The translations under genes were made by a program, and so were the position numbers. Source: Rebecca billardiae RCC1528 (lineage: Eukaryota > Haptophyta). From it: DNA of 64,000 nt. Position 1 is the stretch's first letter. Each line of letters starts with the position of its first letter. Below are positions 20,801-31,195 of the stretch, piece by piece. Under the pieces are notes generated by a model, which was not told the origin of the DNA, did not search any database, and saw nothing but the letters and a program-made list of their open reading frames with translations. The stretch covers positions 3,224,001-3,288,000 of the forward strand of contig OZ251224.1 in assembly GCA_965240325.2 (NCBI GenBank), written 5' to 3'.

Positions 20801-23800
20801 TGAACTGGATGCCGATGAGCGAGACCTGCGCGGCGTACTTGTTGGTGAAGTCGGCGGTCTCGAGCACCTCGCAGTCGTCCGCCGCCGCGCGCACGATCGA
20901 CTTGATCGTGTCGCGCATCTCGCGCAGCAGCGCGTTCAGCCAGTCCTCGATGTTGCCCTCCGCCTTGACCGGCTTGTTGAGCCGCACACTCTGCCCGTCG
21001 TTCGACGAGATCACCTCGATCTTGGTCTTGTCGGCGCGCGCGAAGGTGACGTTCTCGATCGAGTCGAAGACCGACTGCAGGTGCGGCTGGATCGCCTGCG
21101 GGTTCGAGCCCTGCGAGAGGATCTCGAGCAGGTTGGGGTCGGAGACGAAGTAGAAGCGCGGGAACGCGGCGCGCTTCTGGTCGAGGTAGCCCGACAGCGC
21201 CTTCTGGCACATTTCGAGCTGCTCGAGCAGGTGCGGCAGCAGCTGCTGCAGCACGTCGTTGCCGTAGCAGTACTGCACGACCACCGGCTGCTCGTTCGCC
21301 TTCTGCATGATCTTCATCCAGTTCTTGTCGATGCCCTGGAAGCGCTTGCTCTCCTGCGGCAGCTGCTTGGCGATGTCGCCCGACGTGAACACGGCCTCGA
21401 GGTACATCCACATCGCCTGCACCTGCACCCACTGCTCGAGGATCTCGGAGACGGTGGAGAGCTTGAGGATCCACTCCTGCACGTCCTCCTTGAACGGCGT
21501 GACGTAGCGCGACGCCATCATCGAGCCGAGCAGCATCTGCGCCTCCTCGAGCTGCTCCATCAGCTCGGTCGTCGCGCCGCCCGACAGGATGATCGGCCCG
21601 CGCGCCTTGAACTGGCCGAACGAGAGCGCGCGGTCGGACCACTCGGCCGAGACGCCCGCGAGCTTCTCCTCGATCTGCAGCTCCTTCACCGCCGAGTTGG
21701 CGATCTCCTCCACGTCCTCGCGGTACTCGAGCAGGTTCGCGTCGAGCAGGTCGGAGAGCTTGAACGACTCCGAGTGGACGGCGAGGTTGTGGCCCGAGAC
21801 ATCGCACAGCGCCTCCCAGTGGCGCGCGCGCATGCCCGGGTGCGTGAGCATCTGCACGAGGGGCAGCGACTCGAGGAAGTCGTCGATCGTGCGCTTCAGC
21901 TCGATGAACGCGTCCCACTCGCGCAGCGCCTTGGGCATCTTGCGGCACGACCCCTGGAACTCGGTGATCTTCGAGACCATCACGTCGAGGTTGGCGGGCA
22001 CCTCGGTCCACGGCTTGTCGTTGTACTCGCCGACGGTCGAGATGACGTGGCTGTACAGGTCGTACAGCTTGGTCAGCAGCTGCAGCTCCTGCTTCGTGCG
22101 CTCGAGGTCGGGGTACTCGGTGACGGGCAGGCCGAACAGCTTCTCGCCCGCCGAGTACGCGTCCCACTTGCGCTCGCGCTCCTCGAACAGGCGCTGGAAC
22201 TTGCGCAGCCGCTCCTCCGCCTCCATCGGCGCGACGCCGGGCACGCCCGGCCCGTTCGCCTCGAAGTCGTGCCGGAACTGGATCACGTCGACGACGAACA
22301 GCTTGATGTTGCGCACGAGGTTCTTCTTGAACGGCGCCTGCTTGCGCGAGAGGTGCTCCTGCAGCTCGTCCGCGAGCTTCTTGAGCTTCTTCCACGAGTA
22401 GCGCAGGTCGGTGACCATGTCGACCTCCTCCTTCGGGATGGAGACGTGGTAGCGCTGCAGCATGGCGTACATCTCCTCGATCGGCAGGAACTCGGTGTCC
22501 AGCGCCGACTCCTTCTCCTTCACCACCTGCAGGTGGTCGACCGCGAAGCGCACGTCGTCGAGGTCGCTCACCTCGCGCTTGAGGTTGCGCGTCATGTCGT
22601 GCATCCACTGCATGATGTCGTTGAGCTTGCCGTGCGCCTGCTGGTGGAGGTTCTTGGCGTACTGCGACTTCCACTCGTTCGCCTCCGCCTGGAACGCCGC
22701 CTTGAGCGGCTTCGTGTCGAGCGAGATCGCGCCGATGTTGTGCAGCGGCGGGATCTTGGAGATCTCCGTCTCGATCGCGACGTACTTTTTGAGCTCGGCC
22801 TCAAAATCCTCGAGCAGCGGCTCGGAGCGGAGGAACTGCGTGTACGCCTGCTGCATGTCCTCCTTCCAGAGCCACTCGTACTTGGCGAACGAGAGGAGGA
22901 ACTCGACCACGTGCCGCTTCGCGCCCTCCATCGAGCCCGTGAGCAGCAGCAGCGTCTTGATCACCTCGCGGTTGCGCGAGACGACGTCGTACACAGACTG
23001 CGGCGAGGGCGCGCCCCAGCGCGGCAGCTGCTTGGAGACGTCGAGCACGAGGCGCGAGGTCTCGTTCACCGCGTCCTGGATCTCGTCGAGCGAGGGCGAG
23101 GTGGTGATGTCGGGCACGGTCAGGTTGACGTTCACCTCGAAGAACGGCCGGTCGAGGAAGAGGAAGCCGCCGGACGCGCGCGAGCCGACGCGCAGCTTGA
23201 GCAGCTCGAGCGAGTGCTGCGTCGCGTGCAGCACCGCGCCGTGGAGCCGGCTGGCGAAGTGCTCGCGCAGCTTGAGCACCTCCGCCTCGTCGGCGCGGCG
23301 CGTGTGCGTCGGGCGGCGCGACGAGAGCGCCGGCGGCTCGTCGCCGCCGTCCTCCTCGTCGCTCGCGCCCGCGCTCAGCCGCCGGTCGCGCGGCGCGACG
23401 CCCGAGACGATCTCAATCAGGTCCTCGACCGCGGCCATCACCTCGTCGTTCTTCGAGCGGAGCATCGCGGTCTCCTCGCCGACCTTGCGGCGCTGGAGCT
23501 CGACGAAGCGGTCCGGCGACATCGACGAGCCCGACGCCTCGGGCAGCTCGATCAGCACGCACGACTTGACCACGTCGAGGTTGCGCTCGATGCGGTTGGA
23601 GATGATGTCGTCGACCTTGGTCACGAGCTCGTCGAGCCGCGCGAGCGCGGCGTGCACCGAGGCGAGGTACATGTCGATGTTCATCGAGGACCAGGTGAGC
23701 AGCGTGAGCCCGGGCGCGATCGCCGCCTCCATCTCGTCCAGGTGCGGCCGGAAGAGCGAGAGCGTGATCGGGCTCACGCGCGCGAGCACTGCCTCGTACT

Positions 23801-26036
23801 CGGCAAGCGCGTACGAGAGCTTGTTGAAGTACGACTTGAGCCGCCGCTCCATCTGGAGCACGGCGAGCGCGGCCTCGGGCACCTCGGCGCCCATGCGCAG
23901 CAGGCACTTCGTCTCGCGCAGCAGCTGCAGGATCTCGCGGTCGAAGTTGACGTACAGCCGCTTGTCCGTCGGGTGCACGACGAGCAGCGTCGCGTGCAGC
24001 CCGACGCGCGACGACTCGATCGACTTGGTCCACGCGAGCTGCCACAGCGTCTCGAACTCGATGATGGTGCGCGCGATCTTGTTGTACGCCTTGGTGATCT
24101 TCTTCGCCTCGCGCGTGGCCATGAGCGTCTGGTTCGCCTGGAACTTGCGCATCGGCTCCTCGATCCGCCGCAGCAGCTGCCGCGCCCACGCCACGTTGCC
24201 CGCGACCGGCGGCGCGTTGCGCATGGCGAGCGGGTTGGACTTTTGCTTCTCGTAGATCCGCTGCACGGTCTCGAGGTCGGCGGTGAAGTTGGCGAAGATG
24301 AGCGTGAGCTTCGAGTCGAGGTCGTCGCGGAGCGAGTCGCGCTGCATGATCGCCTGGAACTGGCGCAGCAGCGCGAGCGCGTGCTCCGTCGTCGGCGTCG
24401 ACTCGAAGCTCTGGTTGATGAAGCCCTGCAGCGAAGATTCGATCTCGTGGATGTTGGCGTTGAACTCGAGGTAGTCCCGGTCGAACTGGTTGTTCTGGAA
24501 CTCGAGCAGGTCGTACGGCTTGCGGCGCAGGTCGTCGACGACGGAGTAGAAGTTCGAGAGCACCGCGTCGAGCCCCTCGATCTTGTGCTTCGACAGCTGC
24601 TCGAACTGCTCGATCGTGCCGAACATGTCGATCAGCTTCTCGACGCGGCGCGAGAAGAGCTCAAACCGCCCAAAGATGAGCTGCTCGTTGAACTCGAAGA
24701 CGCCCGCGCGGAGCTGGCCGCCGGGGCCGGCGGCGCCGGGCGGCGCGTCGGCGAGCGAGCGCGCGCCGGCGAGCCCGCCGCTGCTCGCGGCCGCGCCGCC
24801 GTTCGCGCTCAGCAGCTCCGCCGTCGAGCGGCTCGCCGCCTCGCGCGTGCGGTCGTACTGCTCGCGGTAGATCTCGTGCAGCTGCAGGCACTCCTCGAGC
24901 CGCTGGATCAGCGCGGGCGCGGGCTGCTCCCAGCAGCTCGCGTCGCGCTCGACGTACTCGCGGCAGTTCTGGATCATCTGGTTCGTGATCTTGCGCAGCA
25001 GCGTCGTCATCCGCTTCTCCGTGTTGTAGTACCGCGCGACCGCGAGCATCATGCGCACGTTCGTGAGCAGCGCGGGCAGCGAGTCGATGATCGTCGACGG
25101 CGTGCCCGTGTACAGCGGCTCGATGTACTTCTCGAGGGTGGAGAGGTACTTGACGTTGTCCTTCGCCTCGTTCGTCGCGTCCGTCACCTGGTTGTCCAGC
25201 GCCTTCCACCGCTTGAGCACGCGCGACTTGGCCAGGCCGAGCACCGACACGACCGCGCGGCACGCCGGCTGCTTGAGCTGCTCGGTGATCGAGTTGAGCT
25301 TCGTCATGCGCGTGCGCCAGTACTCGAGCTCGGTGGAGGGGCCGGTGTCCTCGGGCTCGGCGCGGTTCTCGTCCTTGTCGTTCAGCAGCCGCCCCGTCTG
25401 CGTGCACCAGTCCTCCACCACGTCCTCGCACTCCGTCACGACCGCGTCGTCCTCGGCGGCCTTGGCGACGTCGGCCACGCCCGCGTGCGCGAGCGCGCGC
25501 AGCGCGTCGCTCGGCATCGCGAGCTCCATGCCGCCGCGCAGGCCGGCGATGGCGTCGCCGAGCGCGCTGGAGCACTTGTTCAGCGCGCCGTAGAACTCGG
25601 CGTTCGCCGGCGCCGGCATGCGCTTCGACCAGCCGTAGATGTCGGCGCGGAGCGCGGGCACGGCGACGGTGTCAATCATCCGCTGCAGCCCCTCGATTGC
25701 GAGCTCGGTCACGGTGCCGAACGTGATCTCGGTCTCGATGGTGGCGTTCGAGACGGGCCGATCGGGCTCGATCCGGCAGAAGTACACCGCGCGCCCGCTC
25801 TGCGCGGGCCGGTCCTCGGTGAGCAGCGCGACCGACGCGTGCCGGCCGTTGCCGTTGCCGTTGGCTGGGCTCGTGCGCACGAACACGAGCTTTGTGTAGC
25901 GCGGGCCCTCGGCGTTGAGGAAGAAGTTGACGATGTTGAGTGAGTCAACAAGGCACGCGTCGACCACCGACGAGTCGACGTCTAGCGCGTGCACTATGAT
26001 GCGCGCGAGCCACTTGGCCCGCGCGTCGAGCGACAT
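11888..26036 (-). CDS. Axonemal dynein heavy chain, outer-arm gamma (DNAH5/DNAH8)-like
   Basis: Motor subunit of flagellar dynein: hydrolyses ATP to slide axonemal microtubules. Proposed exons, in coding order: 26036-13328, 13167-12775, 12640-12330 and 12211-11888, giving 4578 residues, normal for the family. Introns are 160, 134 and 118 bp with GTGCGC or GTGAGC donors and CAG acceptors. The joins restore conserved text (LKLAIAG/TIVMS; LKY/EKDELRRG...GVYIHGLFLDG). Start is MSLDARAKW; the frame continues upstream only to a TTG. The tail (DHC_N1) covers about residues 160-800. P-loops are at about 1895 (GPAGTGKTE, AAA1), 2175 (GPSGVGKTR, AAA2), 2515 (GGPGTAKTT, AAA3) and 2890 (GVGGSGKQS, AAA4). 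The coiled-coil stalk and microtubule-binding tip lie at about 3140-3410. CWGCFDEFNRI and YDFGLRNILAVLRT favour the DNAH5/8 group. It is head-to-head with the TIR-like gene. Confidence 0.95.
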
Positions 26037-26430
26037 GGCGCCGCCTGCGCCACTGCCCTTTTGAGTCCCCGGTGGCCGAGCGGGCGAATAACAGCCAAGC
26101 AAACCAGCGATGGAGTCGCTCAACGCCCTGGCCGACAAGGGCTTTTGGGGTCATAACGCCTGCCGGAATGGAGGAATGGTGGTGGTCGCGCGCCGGACTG
26201 AAGATATGACCTGGCGGCTGCCCAGATGCACCGATTCAGGGGAATCCGCGTAGGTGAGCTTATCAAATGAGATAATGACTACTATGAGATACGCAAGTCG
26301 GTCGATAAATTTCGGTTGGTAGCTTTTAACCGAACCATCGCTCGGCCACGCGCGCGCGCGTGTGTCGTCTGTCTGGGACGCGGAGGAAGCGAGCGCGGCC
26401 GCCTCAGCTCTCCGCCGCGAAGACGGATCG
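26037..26430. promoter_or_regulatory. Divergent intergenic region (dynein / TIR-like gene)
   Basis: A 394 bp region separates two opposing start codons and should hold both promoters. An alternating CG run is present near 26350. A TGGCCGAGCGGG string near 26071 resembles a tRNA A box, but no B box or tRNA fold follows. Confidence 0.4.
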
Positions 26431-28617
26431 ATGGCCACGCCGTCGACTTCCGCCGGCATGCCACCCGGCTCGCAAGAAGGCGCCGCCGTCCGCGTCCGGC
26501 TCGACCAGGCGCGGCTCGAAGGCCGGCGGCGGATCGCTCGGATCCAGACGCCGACGCTGGTGGTCGGGCTCGCACTGGTCTTGACGGGCATCGCCCTGTC
26601 GATCCTGCTGCGGGAGGTCGAGGGCCGCTCGTTCTTCACGTGCGTGATACATCTCGGCATCTTCGTCCTGCTCCTCACCGTCGTGCCCAACGCGCCTCGG
26701 GTCGCAGACTTTGCGCTCGCCTTCCTCGCAACGCTCGTCATGTGGGGCGCGGTCGCGCAGGCCTACGCGATCAGCACCCCGCGGTACATCATGGTGGAAG
26801 CAAACGCGTGCGTCGGCGCGCCGTGCTGGTGGCTGCTCGTCACCGCCATCACGCACACCATCCTCGCCACCATCTACCTCGTGGATGCCCTCTACCTGCT
26901 GGCGGTGCTGCTGTGGTGGCGCCCGCCGACGCGCGCCAGGGTGTCGGCGCTGTGGAAGGGGAGCGGCGTGATGTACGCGTGCACGGGGGCGCTGCTGCTC
27001 GCCCGCGCCGTGATCGGCTTCCTCGCGGGCACCATGGGCGGCACGATGGCGGACCTCGCGCACTCGACGCTCGTGCTCGAGCAGCTCGTGCTCGGCATCG
27101 CCGCGCTCGAGCCGAGCTTCCGCATCCACGCGCACGCGTGGCTGGCGACGCGCGGCGAGACGGTGGGCGTGGCGGCCGGCGTGGCGGCGCTTCTCGGCAG
27201 GCGCTCCGTCGAGAACGTCCTCGCCCTCTCGCAGAAGCTCTTTCGCTGCGTCCCCGCCAACGCGATCGTGTACGAGCACTTCTCGACGAACACGGCCGAG
27301 CGCGAGCTGTACGAGCTCACCTCGCCCGCCAAGATTGGCGCAGTCGACGCGTTTGTCTCACACTCGTGCGCGCGCGCCGCCGCAGCGCGCGGAGGCGCCC
27401 CGCCGCCGCGCTCGCCTCGCCCGCCGCGCCGCCTCACCGCCCGTCCCTCGCCCCGCCGCGCGCGCGCGCGCAGCTGGCACGACGCGCCGGCGCCCAAGTG
27501 GGCCGAGCTGCAGCGCTGGCGGCAGCGCTTTGTGCAGCAGCACCGGCGAGAGCCGATCATGTGGTTCGACAAGTGCGCGCGCGTGCGCGCTTCCCCCCCG
27601 GTCGCGTGCCCGCTCCGCGCGCGGCGGCTCATCCGCCCCGGCCACCCGCTTCCCCCGCGCCGCCGTGCGCGCGCCCTCAGGTGCTGCGTCGACCAGAGCA
27701 ACATCGCGCAAAACTTGGCGTGTTTGCCCATCTTCCTCGCGGGCTGCTCGCAGCTGCTGCTGATTGTCGGCCCGACGTACCTCTCGCGGCTGTGGTGCGC
27801 GACCGAGCTGTACGTCTTCCTCACGATGGGCGGCACGCTCGAGCGCGTCGAGCTCCTCGTGCCCGACGGCTTCGAGCTCGACCCGTCCGCGTTTGACGTG
27901 AGGCATGCCGTCTGCAGCTGCGCCGCCGACCGCGAGCGGCTGCTCTCGACGATCGAGGTGGGCTTTGAGGGGCTGCCGGGGTTCAACGCGATGGTGCGCA
28001 GCGTGCTCACGCAGCTGCTCGGCGGCGACGCGCCTGCACAGCCTCTCGAGGGGGTCGGCGGCATGGCCCCGCGCAGGCTACCATTCGTGGGCATCCCGCT
28101 GCCGCGCAACCGCCACGACTTGCGCTCCCAGCCGTCCCGCGCGAGGGCGACCGAGGCAGCAGAGGAGGATGACGAGCAGGAGCGGCCGGCGGCCCGGGTG
28201 GAGCGCACGCGCGACGGCGAGGGCGTGGCCCGTGGGCAGCCATGGATGCAGCTTGGCTTCCTCGACACGCTGCTCAGGCCGCATCGGGGCGGCGGAGCGG
28301 CGGTACATCCCTCGCCGATCGTGGAGCACTACCAACGGAGCCGTGCGCGCGCCAGCAGCACTCCTCCGGAGCAGCCTGAGCGGCGTGAGAGACTCTCTGA
28401 GAGTGCGACGGCAGTTGCCATCGCCGTTGGCCAGGCTCATGCGCGCGAAGGACACGACGGTCACGAGCTTCGTCGTGCAGCGCGGGCCCTCGCCGTTGAC
28501 GATGTTCAGCGAGCCACCAAGGCACGCATTGGCGACAGCGTTGACGGCGGCGCGGGCCGCGGCGCCGACGAGTCGGCGACATCACCGACGACTGCTGACA
28601 ATAATGATGTCGTCTAG
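26431..28617 (+). CDS. Multi-pass membrane protein with TIR-like domain
   Basis: Proposed exons are 26431-27365, 27474-27572 and 27681-28617, giving 656 residues. Both introns are 108 bp with GTGCGC donors and CAG acceptors, and both are stop-free multiples of three. Splicing restores FVSHSWHDAP and WFDKCCVDQSNI. Residues about 30-240 hold about six hydrophobic segments (such as VVGLALVLTGIALSIL). Residues about 300-450 form a TIR/TIR-like fold: AVDAFVSHSW opens it, WFDKCCVDQ follows, and YLSRLWCATEL supplies the Glu that is catalytic in NAD-cleaving TIR proteins of plants and SARM1. Enzyme activity or signalling is inference. The last about 180 residues are charged and low-complexity. The 3' end overlaps a degenerate antisense copy of dynein coding sequence (about 28412-28540), so the true C-terminus is uncertain. 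Confidence 0.75.
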   Translation: MATPSTSAGMPPGSQEGAAVRVRLDQARLEGRRRIARIQTPTLVVGLALVLTGIALSILLREVEGRSFFTCVIHLGIFVLLLTVVPNAPRVADFALAFLATLVMWGAVAQAYAISTPRYIMVEANACVGAPCWWLLVTAITHTILATIYLVDALYLLAVLLWWRPPTRARVSALWKGSGVMYACTGALLLARAVIGFLAGTMGGTMADLAHSTLVLEQLVLGIAALEPSFRIHAHAWLATRGETVGVAAGVAALLGRRSVENVLALSQKLFRCVPANAIVYEHFSTNTAERELYELTSPAKIGAVDAFVSHSCARAAAARGGAPPPRSPRPPRRLTARPSPRRARARSWHDAPAPKWAELQRWRQRFVQQHRREPIMWFDKCARVRASPPVACPLRARRLIRPGHPLPPRRRARALRCCVDQSNIAQNLACLPIFLAGCSQLLLIVGPTYLSRLWCATELYVFLTMGGTLERVELLVPDGFELDPSAFDVRHAVCSCAADRERLLSTIEVGFEGLPGFNAMVRSVLTQLLGGDAPAQPLEGVGGMAPRRLPFVGIPLPRNRHDLRSQPSRARATEAAEEDDEQERPAARVERTRDGEGVARGQPWMQLGFLDTLLRPHRGGGAAVHPSPIVEHYQRSRARASSTPPEQPERRERLSESATAVAIAVGQAHAREGHDGHELRRAARALAVDDVQRATKARIGDSVDGGAGRGADESATSPTTADNNDVV
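28412..28540 (-). pseudogene. Fragment of duplicated dynein heavy chain N-terminal coding region
   Basis: Read on the minus strand, this stretch gives NACL..SLNIVN, then EGPR, TKLV and LANGDGN in the same order as the N-terminus of the dynein gene (DACLVDSLNIVN, AEGPR, TKLV, PANGNGN at about 25845-25970). DNA similarity is obvious, including shared GCGCGGGCCCTCG and CAAGGCACGC. The copy has lost about 12 bases and gained about 12 elsewhere. No start codon or continuing motor sequence is present. It lies in the same orientation as the parent, about 2.5 kb away, and inside the 3' coding end of the TIR-like gene. Confidence 0.75.
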
Positions 28618-28882
28618 CTCTGACTCTGAGCTGACACTAGCCGTTGCCTGACACTTCAGCTAGTGCGCGTCCAGTTTAGCCTGCGCCAAGTCAGCCTCGC
28701 GGCACAGTGAGGCTTCCGAGTACTCCGAGTGCCGGACCGGACCCTGATCAGTCCCTCCGCCCCTCGGCCCGACGGCGGGCCCTCGGCGACCAGGGCCCGG
28801 GGCGGCTCTGAGGGCCCGAGGCTCAGAGTCACGGCCGAGGCTTCGTCGCAGCGGGGCTTGCGGGATGGCTCTCACTCGGGCC

Positions 28883-29956
28883 TCACTCGAGCTCGAGCAC
28901 GTGCGTGTCGTCGTACGTGCGCACGAACGGCTGCCACCCGCCGTGCAGCACGAGCCGGCCGTCGCCGGCGTGGACGAGCGTCGCCGCGTTGCGCGCTGGC
29001 GGCGGCTTGGCGTCGTGCGGCGCGAGCGGCTCCCACTGCGCCGGGGCATCGGCTGGCACGCGGAGCAGCCACGCGTCGTCGCGCGGGAGCAGCCCCGCGC
29101 CGCCTGGCGCGCGCTCCGCCCCCCCGAACAGCACCATCCGCTCGCCGTCCAGCGCGGCGGCGCACGCGCCGGCGCGCGCGCTCGGGCCACTCCCGGGCAC
29201 GCGCGCCCACTTCCACGTGCGCGTGTCGAGCACGTACGCGTCGCTGCACATCTCGCCGGCCTTGTTCGCGCCGCCGAACACGACGAGCGAGTCGCCCACG
29301 CCCGCCGCCGCATGCAGACCAAGCGACGGCGGCGCCTCGCCGCTGGTTGGCTGCTCGACGAGCGCGTTGGCCGCGCGGTCCCACCGCAGCACAGAGCGCT
29401 CGCAGCGGAACGTGTGCACGATGAGTTCGGAGCCGACGGCGCAGGCGACGTGCCGGCTCGTGGGGCCGCGGGGCATCGGGCGGTCGAGTCGTGTCCACGA
29501 GCCGTCGTCGAGCGAGAGCGCCCACACGTCGTCGTAGAAGGAGCCGCCAGAGCCTGCGGGCGTCGGGTCCCAGCCGCCGAAGAGCAGAAGCTCGCGAGCG
29601 CCGGGGAGCACCGCGCACGCGGAGCACAGGCGCGGGCCTGGACGGGAGGCGTCGGGCGTGGGCGTCGCCGGCTGCACGAGCTGCCACTCGCCCTCAGGCT
29701 CGAGGCACCAGAGGTCGTTCGTCGGCGCGCGCTCGCCACCGTCCGCCGGCTCCGCGTAGCCGCCGAAGAGCCACACGCGCCCATCCGGGTCCGCGCACGC
29801 CGTGTGGCCCGAGCGCGGGGGCGAAGGGCGGGCAGCGGAGGCCGCCGCGCGCCACAGCACCCGGCTCGTGCCGACAGCGGCGCCACCGGCTCCGGCGCCC
29901 GCCTCCGCCGCGGCGGCCAGCACCAGCAGCGTCGACGTCGAACGCATGCTGTTCAT
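28883..29956 (-). CDS. Kelch-repeat protein with N-terminal signal sequence
   Basis: This is a 357-residue protein from the ATG at 29956; a GTG 19 codons upstream is not used. A short hydrophobic N-terminus (STLLVLAAAAEAGAGAGG) suggests secretion or the endomembrane system. The rest is five to six Kelch motifs with the double-Gly signature: RVWLFGGYAEP, ELLLFGGWDPT, SLVVFGGANKAG, RMVLFGGAERA and RLVLHGGWQPF. Each is followed by a Tyr/Asp...Trp pattern (NDLW, DDVWAL, DAYVLDTRTWKW). Such motifs form a beta-propeller used for protein or glycan binding; galactose-oxidase-type catalytic residues are not evident. No BTB or F-box partner domain is present. It converges with the TIR-like gene and is head-to-head with the small acidic protein gene. 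Confidence 0.88.
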   Translation of the reverse strand: MNSMRSTSTLLVLAAAAEAGAGAGGAAVGTSRVLWRAAASAARPSPPRSGHTACADPDGRVWLFGGYAEPADGGERAPTNDLWCLEPEGEWQLVQPATPTPDASRPGPRLCSACAVLPGARELLLFGGWDPTPAGSGGSFYDDVWALSLDDGSWTRLDRPMPRGPTSRHVACAVGSELIVHTFRCERSVLRWDRAANALVEQPTSGEAPPSLGLHAAAGVGDSLVVFGGANKAGEMCSDAYVLDTRTWKWARVPGSGPSARAGACAAALDGERMVLFGGAERAPGGAGLLPRDDAWLLRVPADAPAQWEPLAPHDAKPPPARNAATLVHAGDGRLVLHGGWQPFVRTYDDTHVLELE

Positions 29957-30401
29957 CTCGGCGGACGGTGTTTCGTCGGGGAAAGATCCGGTGGCACCAT
30001 GCTGCCGAAGCACCGCATTTCCACGATCCGAATTTTCTCGGGAGCTGAATTTTGCACAACCGGGTTTGGGCGGCGGCCCGCGGCGGGTACGACTTCCGCA
30101 GAGACTTCTCTTTTGGATTCAACACAGCGGTTGATTAGATAGTCATGAGGTTCGCCTGATGCGGATCTCCACTCGAGCTCCATAGGCGAGACGCTCACAA
30201 ATCAACCGAAACTTCTTGTTCGCATATGCTGCGGTTCAGGTTTCCAGTAGCAGGGTCGCCGACTTCTCCGTGCGAAGAGGACGCTTGACTGCGGTGCTTT
30301 CCAGGAAAGCTCCAAGGCGGCTGGCACAGCCTATCCACAGCACTCTCCAGCGTCCGCCGCCTGCTTCAACCAGCCACCCATCCACGCGCCACTCTCCCGA
30401 G
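29957..30401. promoter_or_regulatory. Divergent intergenic region (Kelch / small acidic protein)
   Basis: This 445 bp stretch between two opposing starts is less GC-rich than its flanks, with AATTTTC and GAATTTTG runs. No specific site was recognised. Confidence 0.35.
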
Positions 30402-30752
30402 ATGATGCGCACCGAGGAACCGCAGGCGCAGGAGGCGCAGCTCGTTCTCGCGTACTTCGACGGCGATCGCCCCGTCTTCCGCCCGGCGTCGTCCATGCCC
30501 ATCGACGACGATGAGGCGATCTTTGACGAGGACGCGATCGCGTTTGCGATGCCGTCCTACTCCGGCGCGATCGGCCGCCCCGTCATGGATGAGATCGATG
30601 ACGAGGAGGCGCCGGTCTACCGATCGCTGAATGCGATGTCGCTCTCGCCCGCGGAGCCGGCGCCGATGCCCGGCCCGCCCGGCTTGTGTCGCCAGCGCGG
30701 CTTCGGTCAGCCTGGGATGCTCGATCAGACGCTCGCGGATGCCGAGTACTGA
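30402..30752 (+). CDS. Small acidic protein of unknown function
   Basis: This is a 116-residue single-exon protein starting MMRTEEPQ. I do not recognise it. It is rich in Asp/Glu (IDDDEAIFDEDAI, MDEIDDEEAPVY), has no membrane segment, and ends with a Pro/Gly-rich part (APMPGPPGL) and LDQTLADAEY. A repeated aromatic-acidic pattern (VLAYFDGDRP, PVYRSLNAMSL) hints at short binding motifs in a disordered chain. Coding status rests on codon character, an ATG, and the acidic composition, which is unlike the Arg/Ala noise of spurious frames here. Confidence 0.6.
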   Translation: MMRTEEPQAQEAQLVLAYFDGDRPVFRPASSMPIDDDEAIFDEDAIAFAMPSYSGAIGRPVMDEIDDEEAPVYRSLNAMSLSPAEPAPMPGPPGLCRQRGFGQPGMLDQTLADAEY

Positions 30753-31195
30753 TCGACAGCGCGCGACGCTTCATGACATGCGCTGCGTGCGCGCAGCTGC
30801 GTGATGGCAGGGATCATCGCGCGCATGCCATGAGCAGCGTCGTATCTTTTCTAGCATGCATCGCTAGTTCCGATGTACACAGTTCACGCTCGAGTGGCTT
30901 AGTGTCCGGGTGATGACAGTTTGTCACTGGACACGCATCGACCGGTCTCTGCTCATCGACCTAACGGCGCCGGGCGGCCGGGCCGGGCGGAGGCCACGCG
31001 ACAAGGCGGCATCTTTTCACGACGACGACGAGCATCTTGGGCGCTTTTCAGACGCGCTAACTTCGTCAATTCCCGATAAACCACGGTCGGGCATCTGAAC
31101 GATGGCCGTCTCGGTCGGGGACTCGGGCGCCACTCCGGCCGAAGAGCTCGCACTGGCATTCGGTCTAGCTGACCGAGAGCTCGCGCTCATTCGGT
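30753..31195. other. Convergent intergenic spacer
   Basis: No gene or repeat was recognised. The sequence is mixed, with several CTTTTCA/CTTTTCAC strings. Confidence 0.5.

Noticed and set aside
13539-25943. Very long open frames on the + strand opposite the dynein gene
   Set aside because: They are rich in Arg, Leu, Val and His, lack domains, and mirror the third-position G/C bias of the dynein codons.
26068-26150. TGGCCGAGCGGG like a tRNA-Ser A box
   Set aside because: There is no B box (GGTTCGAATCC) and no cloverleaf pairing in the following bases.
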